From an uncultured Methanosarcinales archaeon (GTDB taxonomy: Archaea; Halobacteriota; Methanosarcinia; Methanotrichales; Methanotrichaceae): 64,000 nucleotides of DNA. The notes under the pieces were generated by a model. It was not told the origin of the DNA, made no database searches, and worked only from the letters and a program-made list of their open reading frames with translations. The DNA is taken from assembly GCA_903871465.1 (NCBI GenBank), contig CAIQHB010000037.1, positions 62,001-126,000 on the forward strand. Direction: 5' to 3'. The position numbers and the translations under genes were made by a program. Shown here piece by piece: positions 24,103-35,149 of the stretch (position 1 is its first letter; each line of letters opens with the position of its first letter).

Positions 24103-25836
24103 TCAGGATCTCTCCAAGAATAACGGAACGAACCGGAAAGCATTCACGTCGACCAGCCCCATATCGGTAAGCTTCAGCTCCGGAATGACCGGCAGGCAGA
24201 GAAAAGAGAGTGTCATAAAAGGATCTTTGAGGGTGCATCCTTGCGCATGAACGGCGTCAATGCAGTCGTCAATGCCCGCCGCCACGTACTGCATACGCCT
24301 CTCCGAGAGCAGCCCTGCCACAGGCAGAGGCAGGCTCGCCAGTATTTTGCCTTCGGCCACTGCCACAAGCCCGCCGCCCATCTGCTCCACCGCCAGGACC
24401 GCGGCCAGCATATCATCATCTACGGTGCCGACAACAACGATATTGTGCGAGTCATGAGCCACTGAGGAAGCCAGAGCGCCTCGGGCGAGGCCAAAGCCCT
24501 GCACCAGGCCCAGGCCCACGTTGCCCGTGGCCTTATGTCTCTCCACCACTGCCATTTTCAGGATGTCACAATAGGTATCGGATACAACTTTCCCTTCCAC
24601 AACCCTGGGCGAGAGCAACAATGTCTTTGTGATGATCTGATCGGGAATGATGCCGATAACCCGGGCCGGGCCCGTCGCCTCCGCCTTTATTTCAAAGGAC
24701 GGTAGATCGATCTTGCCGGTGTGCATCGACTTCTGCTTTGCGGCAGGTGCGAACTTTTGTTGGGCGATAAATTCGCCATTTTCCGCCACCAGCTTTCCAT
24801 CTTTAAAGACCTTGACAACGTTGAGGCCATCCAGGCAGCCGAGCACGGCAATGTCAGCCCGGTAGCCGGGGGCGATGGCACCCAGATCCCGCAAACCGAA
24901 GTACTGGGCTGCATTTAGGCTGGCGATCTGCAGAGCTGTGATGGGGTCAAGGCCCTGCTCGATCACCAATCTAACCATAAAATCAATGTGACCCTCGCCT
25001 AAAATGTCCGCCGGATGACGGTCGTCCGAGACGAAGAGAAATTGGCGCGAATTTTGGGGCGTGACCAGCGGCAGCAGATCCAACAAATTTTTGGCGGCAC
25101 TGCCCTCCCGCAGCATGATGTGCATGCCCTGGCAGAGCTTCTCCACAGCCTCGGCCAGCGTTGTGCACTCATGGTCTGAGCTGATGCCGGCATTGATGTA
25201 GGCGGAGAGGTCCTGGCCTTTCAAGCCTGGCGCGTGGCCGTCTATGCGACGCCCGTCGGCCAGCCTGATCTTCTTCATAACTTCCGGATCGCGGTGGATG
25301 ACCCCAGGATAGTTCATGACCTCGGCCAGTCCCAGGACTCCATCTTCCTGCATCAGCCCGGCCAGAGCGTCGGCATCTAGAACAGCCCCCGAGGTCTCCA
25401 GATTCGTGGCCGGAACGCATGTGGGGAGCATCACAAAGACATTCAATGGAACGCCTCTTGAGGACTCCAGAATATAGCGGACGCCAGCCTCACCCCAGAC
25501 GTTGGCAATCTCATGAGGGTCGGCGATGACAGTCGTGGTGCCCCTGGGCACGACCGCTCGCGCGTACTCGGGAACGGTGACCATGGAACTCTCGATATGA
25601 ACATGGCCGTCGATGAACCCAGGAGCCAGGATCAGGCCCTCCAGGTCAATGGTATTACGAGCGCTACAGCAATCGAAGCCTGCGATCCGGCCTTTATGAA
25701 TGGCCACGTCAGCTCTATGCACCTCTCCTGAGAGAAGGTTGGCAATGTTTCCTCCTGTGAGGAAGAGATCGACCTCCACTTCACCCCGGGCGGCAGCGAT
25801 CATCTCTTCGAGATAATCCATGCAAAACGGTTGCAA
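24103..25836 (-). CDS. ade: Adenine deaminase
   Basis: A 577-aa amidohydrolase converting adenine to hypoxanthine. Metal-binding HVHIESS follows LAPGFIDG (~70-82), then IADPHEIANVWGE, GHAPGLKG, SSDHECTT and FVSDDRHPADIL, all landmarks of the Ade family; the C-terminal domain carries SVAHDSHNIVVVGT. Full length. Purine salvage; it stands alone between secreted-protein genes and the Cdc48 gene. Confidence 0.95.
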   Translation of the reverse strand: MQPFCMDYLEEMIAAARGEVEVDLFLTGGNIANLLSGEVHRADVAIHKGRIAGFDCCSARNTIDLEGLILAPGFIDGHVHIESSMVTVPEYARAVVPRGTTTVIADPHEIANVWGEAGVRYILESSRGVPLNVFVMLPTCVPATNLETSGAVLDADALAGLMQEDGVLGLAEVMNYPGVIHRDPEVMKKIRLADGRRIDGHAPGLKGQDLSAYINAGISSDHECTTLAEAVEKLCQGMHIMLREGSAAKNLLDLLPLVTPQNSRQFLFVSDDRHPADILGEGHIDFMVRLVIEQGLDPITALQIASLNAAQYFGLRDLGAIAPGYRADIAVLGCLDGLNVVKVFKDGKLVAENGEFIAQQKFAPAAKQKSMHTGKIDLPSFEIKAEATGPARVIGIIPDQIITKTLLLSPRVVEGKVVSDTYCDILKMAVVERHKATGNVGLGLVQGFGLARGALASSVAHDSHNIVVVGTVDDDMLAAVLAVEQMGGGLVAVAEGKILASLPLPVAGLLSERRMQYVAAGIDDCIDAVHAQGCTLKDPFMTLSFLCLPVIPELKLTDMGLVDVNAFRFVPLFLERS

Positions 25837-26104
25837 TTGGTCGTATTTAAATGGATCAGAAATGCCGGAGTTGGCCTCCGATCTGCAACGGATTTTTTTC
25901 TTCTGGTCTTATACAGATAATACGTTCAGGCATGATGAGTCCGGATAAGCAGCGTTCTCTCTATTTTTAAATTATTCAATCGACGAAGCAAAAAAAGTCA
26001 CTTGAATATTATGTTTTCATGCCAAAAATATTAAATAGGTTGCTATCGTCTCCCTATTTAAGAAATCTCAACAGCACCAGATAAATTTAAATCGGAAAGC
26101 ATAG

Positions 26105-28333
<2,229 letters not shown>

Positions 28334-28523
28334 TAGAATGATCTTAAAAAAAGGATCGCAAAGAATGGAGGAATGGCCTCCGAACTCAGATTCCAGCAAT
28401 CCCGGCCAAGAGCGCTGACGAGAAAGAGCTGACACAACAATTAAAGTACAACCATGAACAATCAGTCGATCGGTAATTAGACAGAAAATCTATGGAAGGA
28501 AATTGAAGGGAGAGAGTGAGGGT

Positions 28524-28778
28524 ATGGGAAAGGTGTTCTCGGGAAGCATTGTGGGCAAGGAGATCGTTAACATCGACGGCGCTGTGCTCGGCGAGCTGGA
28601 GAATGTGATCTTTGAAGTTCAGACCGGGAAGCTGGCGGACCTGGTGGTAAAGCCAGATTCAGGGCTCAACCGCACGAAGTACCGGGAGGATGGAAAGTTC
28701 GTGCTCATACCCTTCAGCTCTGTCGTCGCCGTCAAGGACTATATCGTTGTGGACGAGAGCCGGGCCATGAAGGCATAA
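28524..28778 (+). CDS. PRC-barrel domain protein
   Basis: An 84-aa single PRC-barrel: GKVFSGSIVGKEIVNIDGAV, LGELENVIFEVQTGKLADLVVKP and LIPFSSVVAVKDYIVVDE. In archaea these barrels occur in proteins that bind RNA-processing or division partners (CdpB family); the role here is not established. The ATG at 28524 matches family N-termini, with a TTG at 28503 as alternative. Confidence 0.85.
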   Translation: MGKVFSGSIVGKEIVNIDGAVLGELENVIFEVQTGKLADLVVKPDSGLNRTKYREDGKFVLIPFSSVVAVKDYIVVDESRAMKA

Positions 28779-28804
28779 AGCTTATTTCTTCTCAGCACGA
28801 GCAA

Positions 28805-29350
28805 TTGTCGATGATGCAATTAAGGTCATATTTAGCTATCAGCATTCTGATACTGGCCACGGCCGCAGCAGGCTCCGTCAGTGCAGCGGACAGCGGAACG
28901 AAGGTTCTTCTGGAGACAAGCCAGGGCAATATCACAATACAGCTCTACAGCGACATGCCCATCACTACTGGCAACTTCCAGAGTCTGGTGGAGAAAAAAT
29001 TCTATGACGGTTTAATCTTCCACAGAGTCATCGACGGATTCATGATTCAGGGCGGAGACCCGGAGGGAACAGGAATGGGCGGCCCCGGTTATGAGATCAA
29101 GGATGAGTTCACCGACCACAACAGGAACGATCGCGGCACCATAGCCATGGCCAATTCCGGGCCGAATACAGGCGGCAGCCAGTTCTTCATCAATCTGGTG
29201 AACAACAACTTCCTGGACAGCAAGCATCCGGCATTCGGCAAAGTCATCGAGGGATTGGATGTGGTGGATGCCATCGGCAAGGTTAAGACCGACTCCAGCG
29301 ACCGGCCGCTTACAGAAGTAAAGATAATCAAGGCCACGATTATCTCTTGA
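28805..29350 (+). CDS. Exported cyclophilin-type peptidyl-prolyl isomerase
   Basis: A 181-aa protein: signal peptide (~1-28, ISILILATAAAGSVSAA), then a complete short cyclophilin domain: FHRVIDGFMIQGGDPEGTG with the catalytic Arg, MANSGPNTGGSQFFINL and HPAFGKVIEGLDVVD. It should catalyse proline isomerisation outside the cytoplasm. The stop overlaps the longer frame of the next gene, a cytosolic paralogue, so these are a tandem duplication with different destinations. Confidence 0.93.
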   Translation: MSMMQLRSYLAISILILATAAAGSVSAADSGTKVLLETSQGNITIQLYSDMPITTGNFQSLVEKKFYDGLIFHRVIDGFMIQGGDPEGTGMGGPGYEIKDEFTDHNRNDRGTIAMANSGPNTGGSQFFINLVNNNFLDSKHPAFGKVIEGLDVVDAIGKVKTDSSDRPLTEVKIIKATIIS

Positions 29351-29373
29351 AGTGGAAAGGAGATGACTTGACA

Positions 29374-29853
29374 ATGGCAGAAGGCACAACCGAGACAGGT
29401 AAGAAAGTATTGCTCAAGACCAGCATGGGCGACATCATCCTACAGCTTTGCGAGGACATGCCCATAACCGCCGGCAACTTCCAGAAGCTCGTGGAGAAGG
29501 GCTTTTACGACGGCACAGTCTTTCACCGCATCATCGCGGACTTCATGATTCAGGGCGGAGACCCGACGGGAACGGGCTGTGGGGGCCCTGGCTACGCCAT
29601 CAAGGACGAGTTCACCCGCAAGAACAGGAACGACCGCGGCACCATCAGCATGGCCAACGCCGGGCCGAACACAGGAGGCAGCCAGTTCTTCATCAATCTG
29701 GTGAACAACAACTTCCTGGACAGCAAGCATCCGGTCTTTGGCAAAGTGGTCGAAGGCCTGGATGTGGTGGACGCCCTGGGAAAGGTGAAGACCGGAGCCA
29801 ATGACAAGCCAGTGAAAGAGGTCAAGATAGAGAGCGCGAAAGTTATGGCTTGA
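29374..29853 (+). CDS. Cytosolic cyclophilin-type peptidyl-prolyl isomerase
   Basis: About 159 aa, no signal peptide. Active-site elements FHRIIADFMIQGGDPTGTG, MANAGPNTGGSQFFINL and HPVFGKVVEGLDVVD are complete. The ATG at 29374 has a GGAGATGA element seven bases upstream; a TTG at 29347 overlaps the upstream stop and is less likely. Very similar to the exported copy just upstream over the whole domain. Confidence 0.93.
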   Translation: MAEGTTETGKKVLLKTSMGDIILQLCEDMPITAGNFQKLVEKGFYDGTVFHRIIADFMIQGGDPTGTGCGGPGYAIKDEFTRKNRNDRGTISMANAGPNTGGSQFFINLVNNNFLDSKHPVFGKVVEGLDVVDALGKVKTGANDKPVKEVKIESAKVMA

Positions 29854-29902
29854 TCAATTAACATTTTTTAGAGGAAATCCACCAAATCCCATCGGACTTG
29901 GT

Positions 29903-29941
29903 GCCTCCCAATCGGTTTATTCAGGCAAATTTGGGGGAGGC
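29903..29941. terminator. Possible terminator hairpin between convergent genes
   Basis: GCCTCCC (29903-29909) pairs with GGGAGGC (29935-29941) across a 25-base loop, between the cyclophilin gene and the orphan gene on the other strand. There is no long T-run, so termination is only suggested. Confidence 0.35.
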
Positions 29942-30591
29942 TATGTTGCCACCCCCGTCTTGAATCCCAAAATGGTAGCCAACAGCTCAGGGCTGATTTC
30001 AAATCGTCGTTCTTTGGAATTGTACGGTGCCGCATGATACTGGAATAGTGCCGAGGCAGGTAAGCTTGCGCCTCTGTTGTAGAAGTTCATAACGTCAGGC
30101 TGGGGTATCCATCGACAAAGCATACAGCCGTCTAAAGACGTTGCCCGGGTTGCTATTGCAAGCCATGACTGACCTTCAACTCTGTCAGCAAATCGCGCAA
30201 GTCCGAGTACTTTATCTAACCGTTGTTGCGGATATGCCCTCCAGCCATTTAGCTCCCTGCTCCAAAAAATCGCATTGCTGCGCTTTGGTGTGTTGGTCCA
30301 ATGAAGGCAGTTTATAGGCGTTTTTCTGATTAGCGCGCCTGGAAGGGGCCATATAACGAAGTCGTGCGGTGCTCTTTTTGAGCCAGTGACTGCAACGATC
30401 GCAGGCACTTTGTAGCGCTCTATCGCCACGTTTAGCCCCTTTACGATACTATTCATCGTCGCCTTGCTGTTGTAGTTGTTCATTCTGCCTATTTCGGACA
30501 TTGGCCGGTTTAGGCTGCATTCTCGCAGAACATTTCCGCTTTGTACTTTTTTTCCCAAAAAGTTTATATCATTCAGTGTATTTGTACTCAT
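29941..30591 (-). CDS. Orphan hypothetical protein
   Basis: A 216-aa protein, not recognised. It is basic, with no signal peptide or membrane span; it contains AIVAVTGSKRAPHDFVIWPLPG and SWLAIATRATSLDGCMLCRWIP. Codon use and base composition are more AT-rich than the neighbouring cyclophilin genes. It lies between the cyclophilins and a 1-kb non-coding stretch holding an iteron-like array, so it may be foreign. Several internal ATGs make the start uncertain. Confidence 0.55.
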   Translation of the reverse strand: MSTNTLNDINFLGKKVQSGNVLRECSLNRPMSEIGRMNNYNSKATMNSIVKGLNVAIERYKVPAIVAVTGSKRAPHDFVIWPLPGALIRKTPINCLHWTNTPKRSNAIFWSRELNGWRAYPQQRLDKVLGLARFADRVEGQSWLAIATRATSLDGCMLCRWIPQPDVMNFYNRGASLPASALFQYHAAPYNSKERRFEISPELLATILGFKTGVAT

Positions 30592-30912
30592 TGTAGATCA
30601 CATTCTTTTCTAAACTAGAGTCGTGGTCTGCCGTGTTCTGCTGGGGGAGTCGTGACCCCCAACATTGCTTTTTTATAGCAGTTGCTTTATTCCTCAAAGC
30701 CGCTTGGCTAAGACAACTTGACCCTAACGGGCCTGCCGTGTTCATTTTTTCTTAGCTTCCTATCCCTTACTTAGGCCTTCGTGAAGGGCCATGGGATCTT
30801 ACATTATGAGGATTACCTCAGCAGATATAAGCTTTTCCCCTAAACTTAGCACAACAAGTCAGATCCCAGTCCATTAACTCGTCTACTGGTTTTTTTTAAA
30901 CCTAGTTTCTAA

Positions 30913-31066
30913 CATGTTTTAGATGATTTCATGCATGTTTTAGATGATTTCATACATGTTTTAGATGATTTCATGCAGGTTTTAGATGATTTCATGCAGG
31001 TTTTAGATGATTTCATGCAGGTTTTAGATGATTTCATGCATGTTTTAGATGATTTCATGCATGTTA
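30913..31066. repeat. Seven-copy 21-bp tandem (iteron-like) array
   Basis: Seven back-to-back 21-bp units start at 30913, 30934, 30955, 30976, 30997, 31018 and 31039, with a partial eighth (CATGTTA) after. Each contains GTTTTAGATGATTTCATG; the first bases vary between CAT and CAG, and unit 2 ends ATA. There are no spacers, so it is not CRISPR. A stop codon directly precedes it in the only frame without stops, so it is not a coding repeat. Such arrays are typical of replication-initiator or partition-protein binding sites. Confidence 0.9.
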
Positions 31067-31488
31067 GCTAGCTTCTTGCGCTGACACAACAAAGCATTTA
31101 ATATTTAATATAGTTGATGCTTTGCCTATGCTGCCTACAAATAAAGACAAATGTTTGATATCTGTTCAGTGCTTATACGTTTTTCGAGCAGGCAGCGAAA
31201 GTGATGTACATTTTTGTACATTATATACGATAAAAGAAGTAATTAAAAGAAGATTTTAGCTTGATACCACCACTACAATGCAATTTCTTCAGCTTTATTC
31301 TGCTTCCTTTTCCCAGTAGACACACGCATGAGAAATTGCATACAATGCCTGGCGCCACTCTGTAGTTTATTTCCTTTTCGCCTTGCTCTCACTTCGACGG
31401 CTTCCATTTAATAGCATGGTCTTATTCAACTTTTTTTGAAATATACCGTTATCGATAATCTGAATCAGATACCATAGGACGCATCGAT

Positions 31489-31504
31489 AATATGGATCCA
31501 TATT
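31489..31504. repeat. Perfect 16-bp palindrome upstream of thrS
   Basis: AATATGGATCCATATT reads the same on both strands. It is preceded at 31484-31490 by ATCGATAA, also found at 31451-31458. It lies ~145 bp before the thrS start and could be a dimeric regulator site. Confidence 0.6.
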
Positions 31505-31649
31505 GGCTCATCAACGAAGTATTCCAGCCGATGCCATTAACGGTAATGAAAAAGACTTGATCCACCTAGCATCCTAGTATCTGCATGGTCCTTATGGAAA
31601 CATTGAATTACATCCACTTTTATCTCTTTTGTCGGTCAGGTGACCTCAA

Positions 31650-33515
31650 TTGCAATTGCTCCTAATCCACTCTGATTTTATTGAATTCGAGGCCAAGCGG
31701 CCCACGAAGATGGCGGAAGAAGTCGAAGAATCGGCCAAGAAAGGCCGCCTGGAAGAGGCGCTCTGCGCTTTCATTGCCGTGGAGAAGTTCGACGAGGACG
31801 ATCCCGATGCGGTTATAGCCGAGGGCGCAAAGCAGGTAGCGGATGTGGCCGGGCAGGTCAAGGCCCACCGCATCATGATCTATCCTTATGCCCACTTAAG
31901 CCCCAATCTATCCTCGCCTGCGACTGCCATCAAAATCCTCACAGGCATGGCAGAGACGCTCTCCGGGGACTATGAGGTCATGCGGGCTCCCTTCGGCTGG
32001 TACAAGTCCTTCACCATAAGCTGCAAGGGCCATCCGCTCTCCGAGCTCTCCCGATCCATAAAGCTCGGGGAAGGGGAAGTCGTCTCCCAGGCGCTCAAGT
32101 CCGAAGCAAAAGCTGTCTCCTACTGGAAGGTTCTGGATCTGGACGGCAGCCTCGTCGACATAGACAAGTTCGACTTCCAGGGACACGATAACCTGCAGAA
32201 GTTCGCCAACTACGAGATCACCAAGGCCAGAGCCGTGGACAGGGTTCCGCCCCACGTAGAGCTCATGAGGCGCTTGGAGCTGGTCGACTACGAACCTGGT
32301 TCCGATTCGGGCAACATGCGCTACTACCCCAAGGGCAGGCTCGTCAAGTCCTTGCTAGAGAACCTTGTCCTGGAGAAGGCCACGGACATGGGTGCCATGG
32401 AAGTGGAGACGCCCATCATGTACGACATGGAGCACCCCACACTGAAGAAGTACCTGGACCGCTTCCCGGCCCGGCAGTACCAGATCGAGTCGGACAAGAG
32501 GAAGCTGTTCCTGCGCTTCGCGGCCTGCTTCGGCCAGTTCCTCATGGGCCACGACATGTCCATCTCCTACAAGTCCATGCCCCTGAAGATGTTCGAGATC
32601 ACCAGATACAGCTTCCGGCGCGAGCAGCGCGGCGAGCTGGTGGGCATTCGCCGTCTGCGGGCCTTCACCATGCCAGACATGCACACCCTGACCCGCGATA
32701 TGGCATCCGCCACAGAGGAGTTCAGGAAGCAGTACCTGGCCAGCATCTCCATCTTGAAGGACGTGGGTCTGGACCTGGAGGACTACGAAGTGGCCATCAG
32801 GTTCACCAAGGAGTTCTACGGCGAGAACCGCGAGTTCATCGAGGGTCTGGTGGACATCGTCAAGAAACCTGTGCTCATCGAGATGTGGGATGAGAGGTTC
32901 TTCTATTTCGTGCTCAAGTTCGAGTTCAACTTTGTAGATACCATGGACAAGGCCAGCGCTCTCTCAACTGTGCAAATCGATGTCGAGAACGCGGAGCGCT
33001 ACGACATCACCTACATCGATGAAGCCGGAGAGAAGCAGCGGCCCATACTGCTCCATTGCTCGCCTTCCGGTGCCATCGAGCGCGTCATGTTCGCCCTCCT
33101 GGAGAAGGCGGCCCGACTGTCGGAAGAGGGCAAGCTACCCATGCTGCAGACCTGGCTCTCGCCCACCCAGATCAGGGTTATACCCGTGGCAGAGCGCCAC
33201 CAGGCCAGAGCTTTCGAGATTGCAGGAGAGCTGGGATTCCGAACGGACGTTGATGACCGGGATGAGACAGTAGGCAAGAAGATCCGTGATGCAGGCCGCG
33301 AGTGGATACCCTATGTGGCAGTGATAGGAGATGAGGAACTCAGTTCGGGGCAAATGACGGTCACCATCCGGGCCGATTCCACGCCCAAGAATGCGGCCAA
33401 GTCAAAGATGACGGTCGAATACTTGAGGAAGAGGGTCTCGGCAGAGACCGCCGGGAAGCCCTGGCGCAGATTGGCTATGTCCATGAAAGTCTCGGAGCGA
33501 CCCAAGTTTATCTGA
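31650..33515 (+). CDS. thrS: Threonyl-tRNA synthetase (archaeal type)
   Basis: A 621-aa synthetase. Residues 1-~140 are the archaeal editing domain related to D-aminoacyl-tRNA deacylase ([25 protein letters not shown]), which removes mis-charged serine. The class II core carries [14 protein letters not shown], with Zn-binding Cys, and motif 2 [19 protein letters not shown]; the C-terminal anticodon domain follows ([15 protein letters not shown]). The start is a TTG with GGTGA upstream, matching the family N-terminus. Confidence 0.95.
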   Translation: MQLLLIHSDFIEFEAKRPTKMAEEVEESAKKGRLEEALCAFIAVEKFDEDDPDAVIAEGAKQVADVAGQVKAHRIMIYPYAHLSPNLSSPATAIKILTGMAETLSGDYEVMRAPFGWYKSFTISCKGHPLSELSRSIKLGEGEVVSQALKSEAKAVSYWKVLDLDGSLVDIDKFDFQGHDNLQKFANYEITKARAVDRVPPHVELMRRLELVDYEPGSDSGNMRYYPKGRLVKSLLENLVLEKATDMGAMEVETPIMYDMEHPTLKKYLDRFPARQYQIESDKRKLFLRFAACFGQFLMGHDMSISYKSMPLKMFEITRYSFRREQRGELVGIRRLRAFTMPDMHTLTRDMASATEEFRKQYLASISILKDVGLDLEDYEVAIRFTKEFYGENREFIEGLVDIVKKPVLIEMWDERFFYFVLKFEFNFVDTMDKASALSTVQIDVENAERYDITYIDEAGEKQRPILLHCSPSGAIERVMFALLEKAARLSEEGKLPMLQTWLSPTQIRVIPVAERHQARAFEIAGELGFRTDVDDRDETVGKKIRDAGREWIPYVAVIGDEELSSGQMTVTIRADSTPKNAAKSKMTVEYLRKRVSAETAGKPWRRLAMSMKVSERPKFI

Positions 33516-33518
33516 TTG

Positions 33519-33575
33519 CCGGTGCCGGCTCGGCCGAATACCGGCGGCCCTTCTTTTCTATTTTAATTTTTATTC
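33519..33575 (+). terminator. Terminator after thrS
   Basis: GCCGGT (33519-33524) pairs with ACCGGC (33541-33546), with inner complementarity, and is followed by a T-rich run (CTTTTCTATTTTAATTTTTA). It begins just after the thrS stop and also serves the convergent NosD-like gene. Confidence 0.65.
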
Positions 33576-33611
33576 TTTTGACAACCTTGGTAGAACCAGA
33601 TTCATCGCACT

Positions 33612-34760
33612 TCAGGCTCCCGGGCCCTCTGCCGACGGATGTCTGTCCACGCTAGGCCCTCCCGGAACGTAAAAGATCCGGCCTAGATCGCTATAGTAAT
33701 TGCCAACGCTGCCGTTGTCCCAGCGGTTGTTCTGGCCTACATCGTAGGCGTTGCAGCCATTATTGATGAGATGGTTGCCGTAGACTAGATCCCACCCTGA
33801 GGAGAAGGAGAGATAAATGCCGTATCCGTTCTCCATAGCCATGTTACCTGCAAGAGTGTTATTGCTGCTGTGATTTGCCAAATTCAATCCCTTTTCGTTA
33901 TATGAAACGTTATTTCCTTCCAGAGTGTTGTCATTGCTGTCGTAGGAGAGGTAGACACCTCTGACGTTATGCCCGGCCGTATTGCCACGGATGAGATTTT
34001 GCCGGGAGCTATCCAGGTATATGCCGGCATTTGTATTATAGCTGGCATTGTTATCGGCAATCAGGTTCCTGTTGCTGGACTCCGTTAAGGAGATCCCGTA
34101 CCAATCGTTCTTTGTGACATTGTTGCCGATTATGGCATTGTAGCTGCTGGAGCGCAGGGAGACGGAACAGTCGCCGTTATCCATCAGATCGTTCTTCCTG
34201 ATGATATTATTCGATGAATAAACCAGAAAAATTCCGCAGTCGCTCTCCTCATTTATATTGTTATCTCGGATATTATTATTCTCGATGGTATTTCCTTCTG
34301 ATGCGTAGAGTGTTATGCCGTTAGTGTTGTTGTTTATATCATTGTGGGAGATGTTGTTCGAGTTGGAACGATCCAGGCTAACGCCATCCAGGCAACCGCT
34401 TATAGTATTGTTTTCTACAATATTGTTCCGGGAAAGGATATGTATCCCGGTCTGCCGCACGGTTCTGATATCGAATCCAGACACCCGGGCTCCATCAGCT
34501 CGTAGGGTTATTGCGCAGCCGATTGAGCTTCCGTCCAGAAGAGGATGCCCTATGCCCTCCAGGATGATGGAACGGGTTATGTTCAGACTCTCGCGATAAA
34601 CCCCGCCATGAACAACGATCGTGTCGCCAGTGTTAGCCATATTTATGGCAGCCTGGACACCCTGTCCGGGACCGACATCGATTGTTGCCGCTTCGACAAC
34701 TGTAGTCAGAAAGATGATAGCGACTGCCAGCATGGCTAGATATCTTCGTCTGTCTTTCAT
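33612..34760 (-). CDS. Secreted NosD-like parallel beta-helix protein
   Basis: A 382-aa exported protein: signal peptide (~1-24, ending VVEAA), then continuous beta-helix repeats (about 22 residues per turn) with the NosD signature: NNIVENNTISGCLDGVSL, SNNIIRKNDLMDNGDCSV and NTLEGNNVSYNEKGLNL. Many Asn-x-Ser/Thr sites allow N-glycosylation. It ends with NRWDNGSVGNYYSDLGR, a short cap also present in the 37313 protein. Probably a surface adhesin or carbohydrate-binding protein; not a copper chaperone here, because no N2O genes are nearby. Confidence 0.85.
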   Translation of the reverse strand: MKDRRRYLAMLAVAIIFLTTVVEAATIDVGPGQGVQAAINMANTGDTIVVHGGVYRESLNITRSIILEGIGHPLLDGSSIGCAITLRADGARVSGFDIRTVRQTGIHILSRNNIVENNTISGCLDGVSLDRSNSNNISHNDINNNTNGITLYASEGNTIENNNIRDNNINEESDCGIFLVYSSNNIIRKNDLMDNGDCSVSLRSSSYNAIIGNNVTKNDWYGISLTESSNRNLIADNNASYNTNAGIYLDSSRQNLIRGNTAGHNVRGVYLSYDSNDNTLEGNNVSYNEKGLNLANHSSNNTLAGNMAMENGYGIYLSFSSGWDLVYGNHLINNGCNAYDVGQNNRWDNGSVGNYYSDLGRIFYVPGGPSVDRHPSAEGPGA

Positions 34761-34777
34761 TGCGCTCCCTCCTACTA

Positions 34778-35137
34778 CTATGATCTTTCTGATTTTAAAT
34801 TTTTCGATTCTTCGATCTTTCGACCTTCGGGCCTCTCCGTCTCCACGAAGATCTGGCGGTCCTTGATTTCTGTCCTGTACACTCGCAAGGGTTTCCTGGC
34901 CGGGCCCCTCAGGACCGATCCATCCTTAATCTTGAACTGAGAATAGTGCCAGGGACAGGTAAGGACCTCTTCTTCCAGCGAGCCCTCATACAGGGGAGCG
35001 CCGGCGTGTGAGCACCTCGCCTCCAGGCAATAGAACTGGCCTGACAGGTTGACGACCAGTATTTCCTCCTCTATTAGATCAAACTGCTTCATCTCCCCAG
35101 GGGAGATATCCTTTGTAGCGCAGAGCTTCATGAACAT
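34778..35137 (-). CDS. Rieske [2Fe-2S] ferredoxin-like protein
   Basis: A 119-aa Rieske domain. Cluster ligands are C42-x-H44 in RCSHAGAPLYEG and C61-x2-H64 in LTCPWHYSQF, the soluble Rieske-ferredoxin pattern with a normal spacing. It has no membrane anchor or oxygenase partner nearby. The last ~20 residues are a polar tail. It lies between the glucoamylase and NosD genes, all leftward; the gap to the glucoamylase gene is 12 nt, so they are likely cotranscribed. Confidence 0.93.
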   Translation of the reverse strand: MFMKLCATKDISPGEMKQFDLIEEEILVVNLSGQFYCLEARCSHAGAPLYEGSLEEEVLTCPWHYSQFKIKDGSVLRGPARKPLRVYRTEIKDRQIFVETERPEGRKIEESKNLKSERS

Positions 35138-35149
35138 CTTTTATCACCC

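Larger units (their letters stand above)
30592..31649. other. 1-kb AT-rich non-coding stretch
   Basis: I see no gene here. It contains a GGGGG/CCCCC hairpin at 30643-30660 followed by T-rich DNA, the direct repeat CTGCCGTGTTC at 30628-30638 and 30733-30743, the 21-bp tandem array at 30913-31066, and a 16-bp palindrome at 31489-31504. The rest is featureless AT-rich DNA leading to thrS. Confidence 0.6.

Noticed and set aside
30913-31059. Coding heptapeptide repeat (HVLDDFM)
   Set aside because: One frame is open through the array, but a stop directly precedes it and another follows at once; no start or ribosome site.
30913-31066. CRISPR array
   Set aside because: Units are contiguous with no spacers and no cas genes are nearby.
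33612-34760. NosD copper chaperone for nitrous oxide reductase
   Set aside because: Only the beta-helix repeat is shared; no nosZ, nosF or nosY genes are present and the organism is a methanogen.
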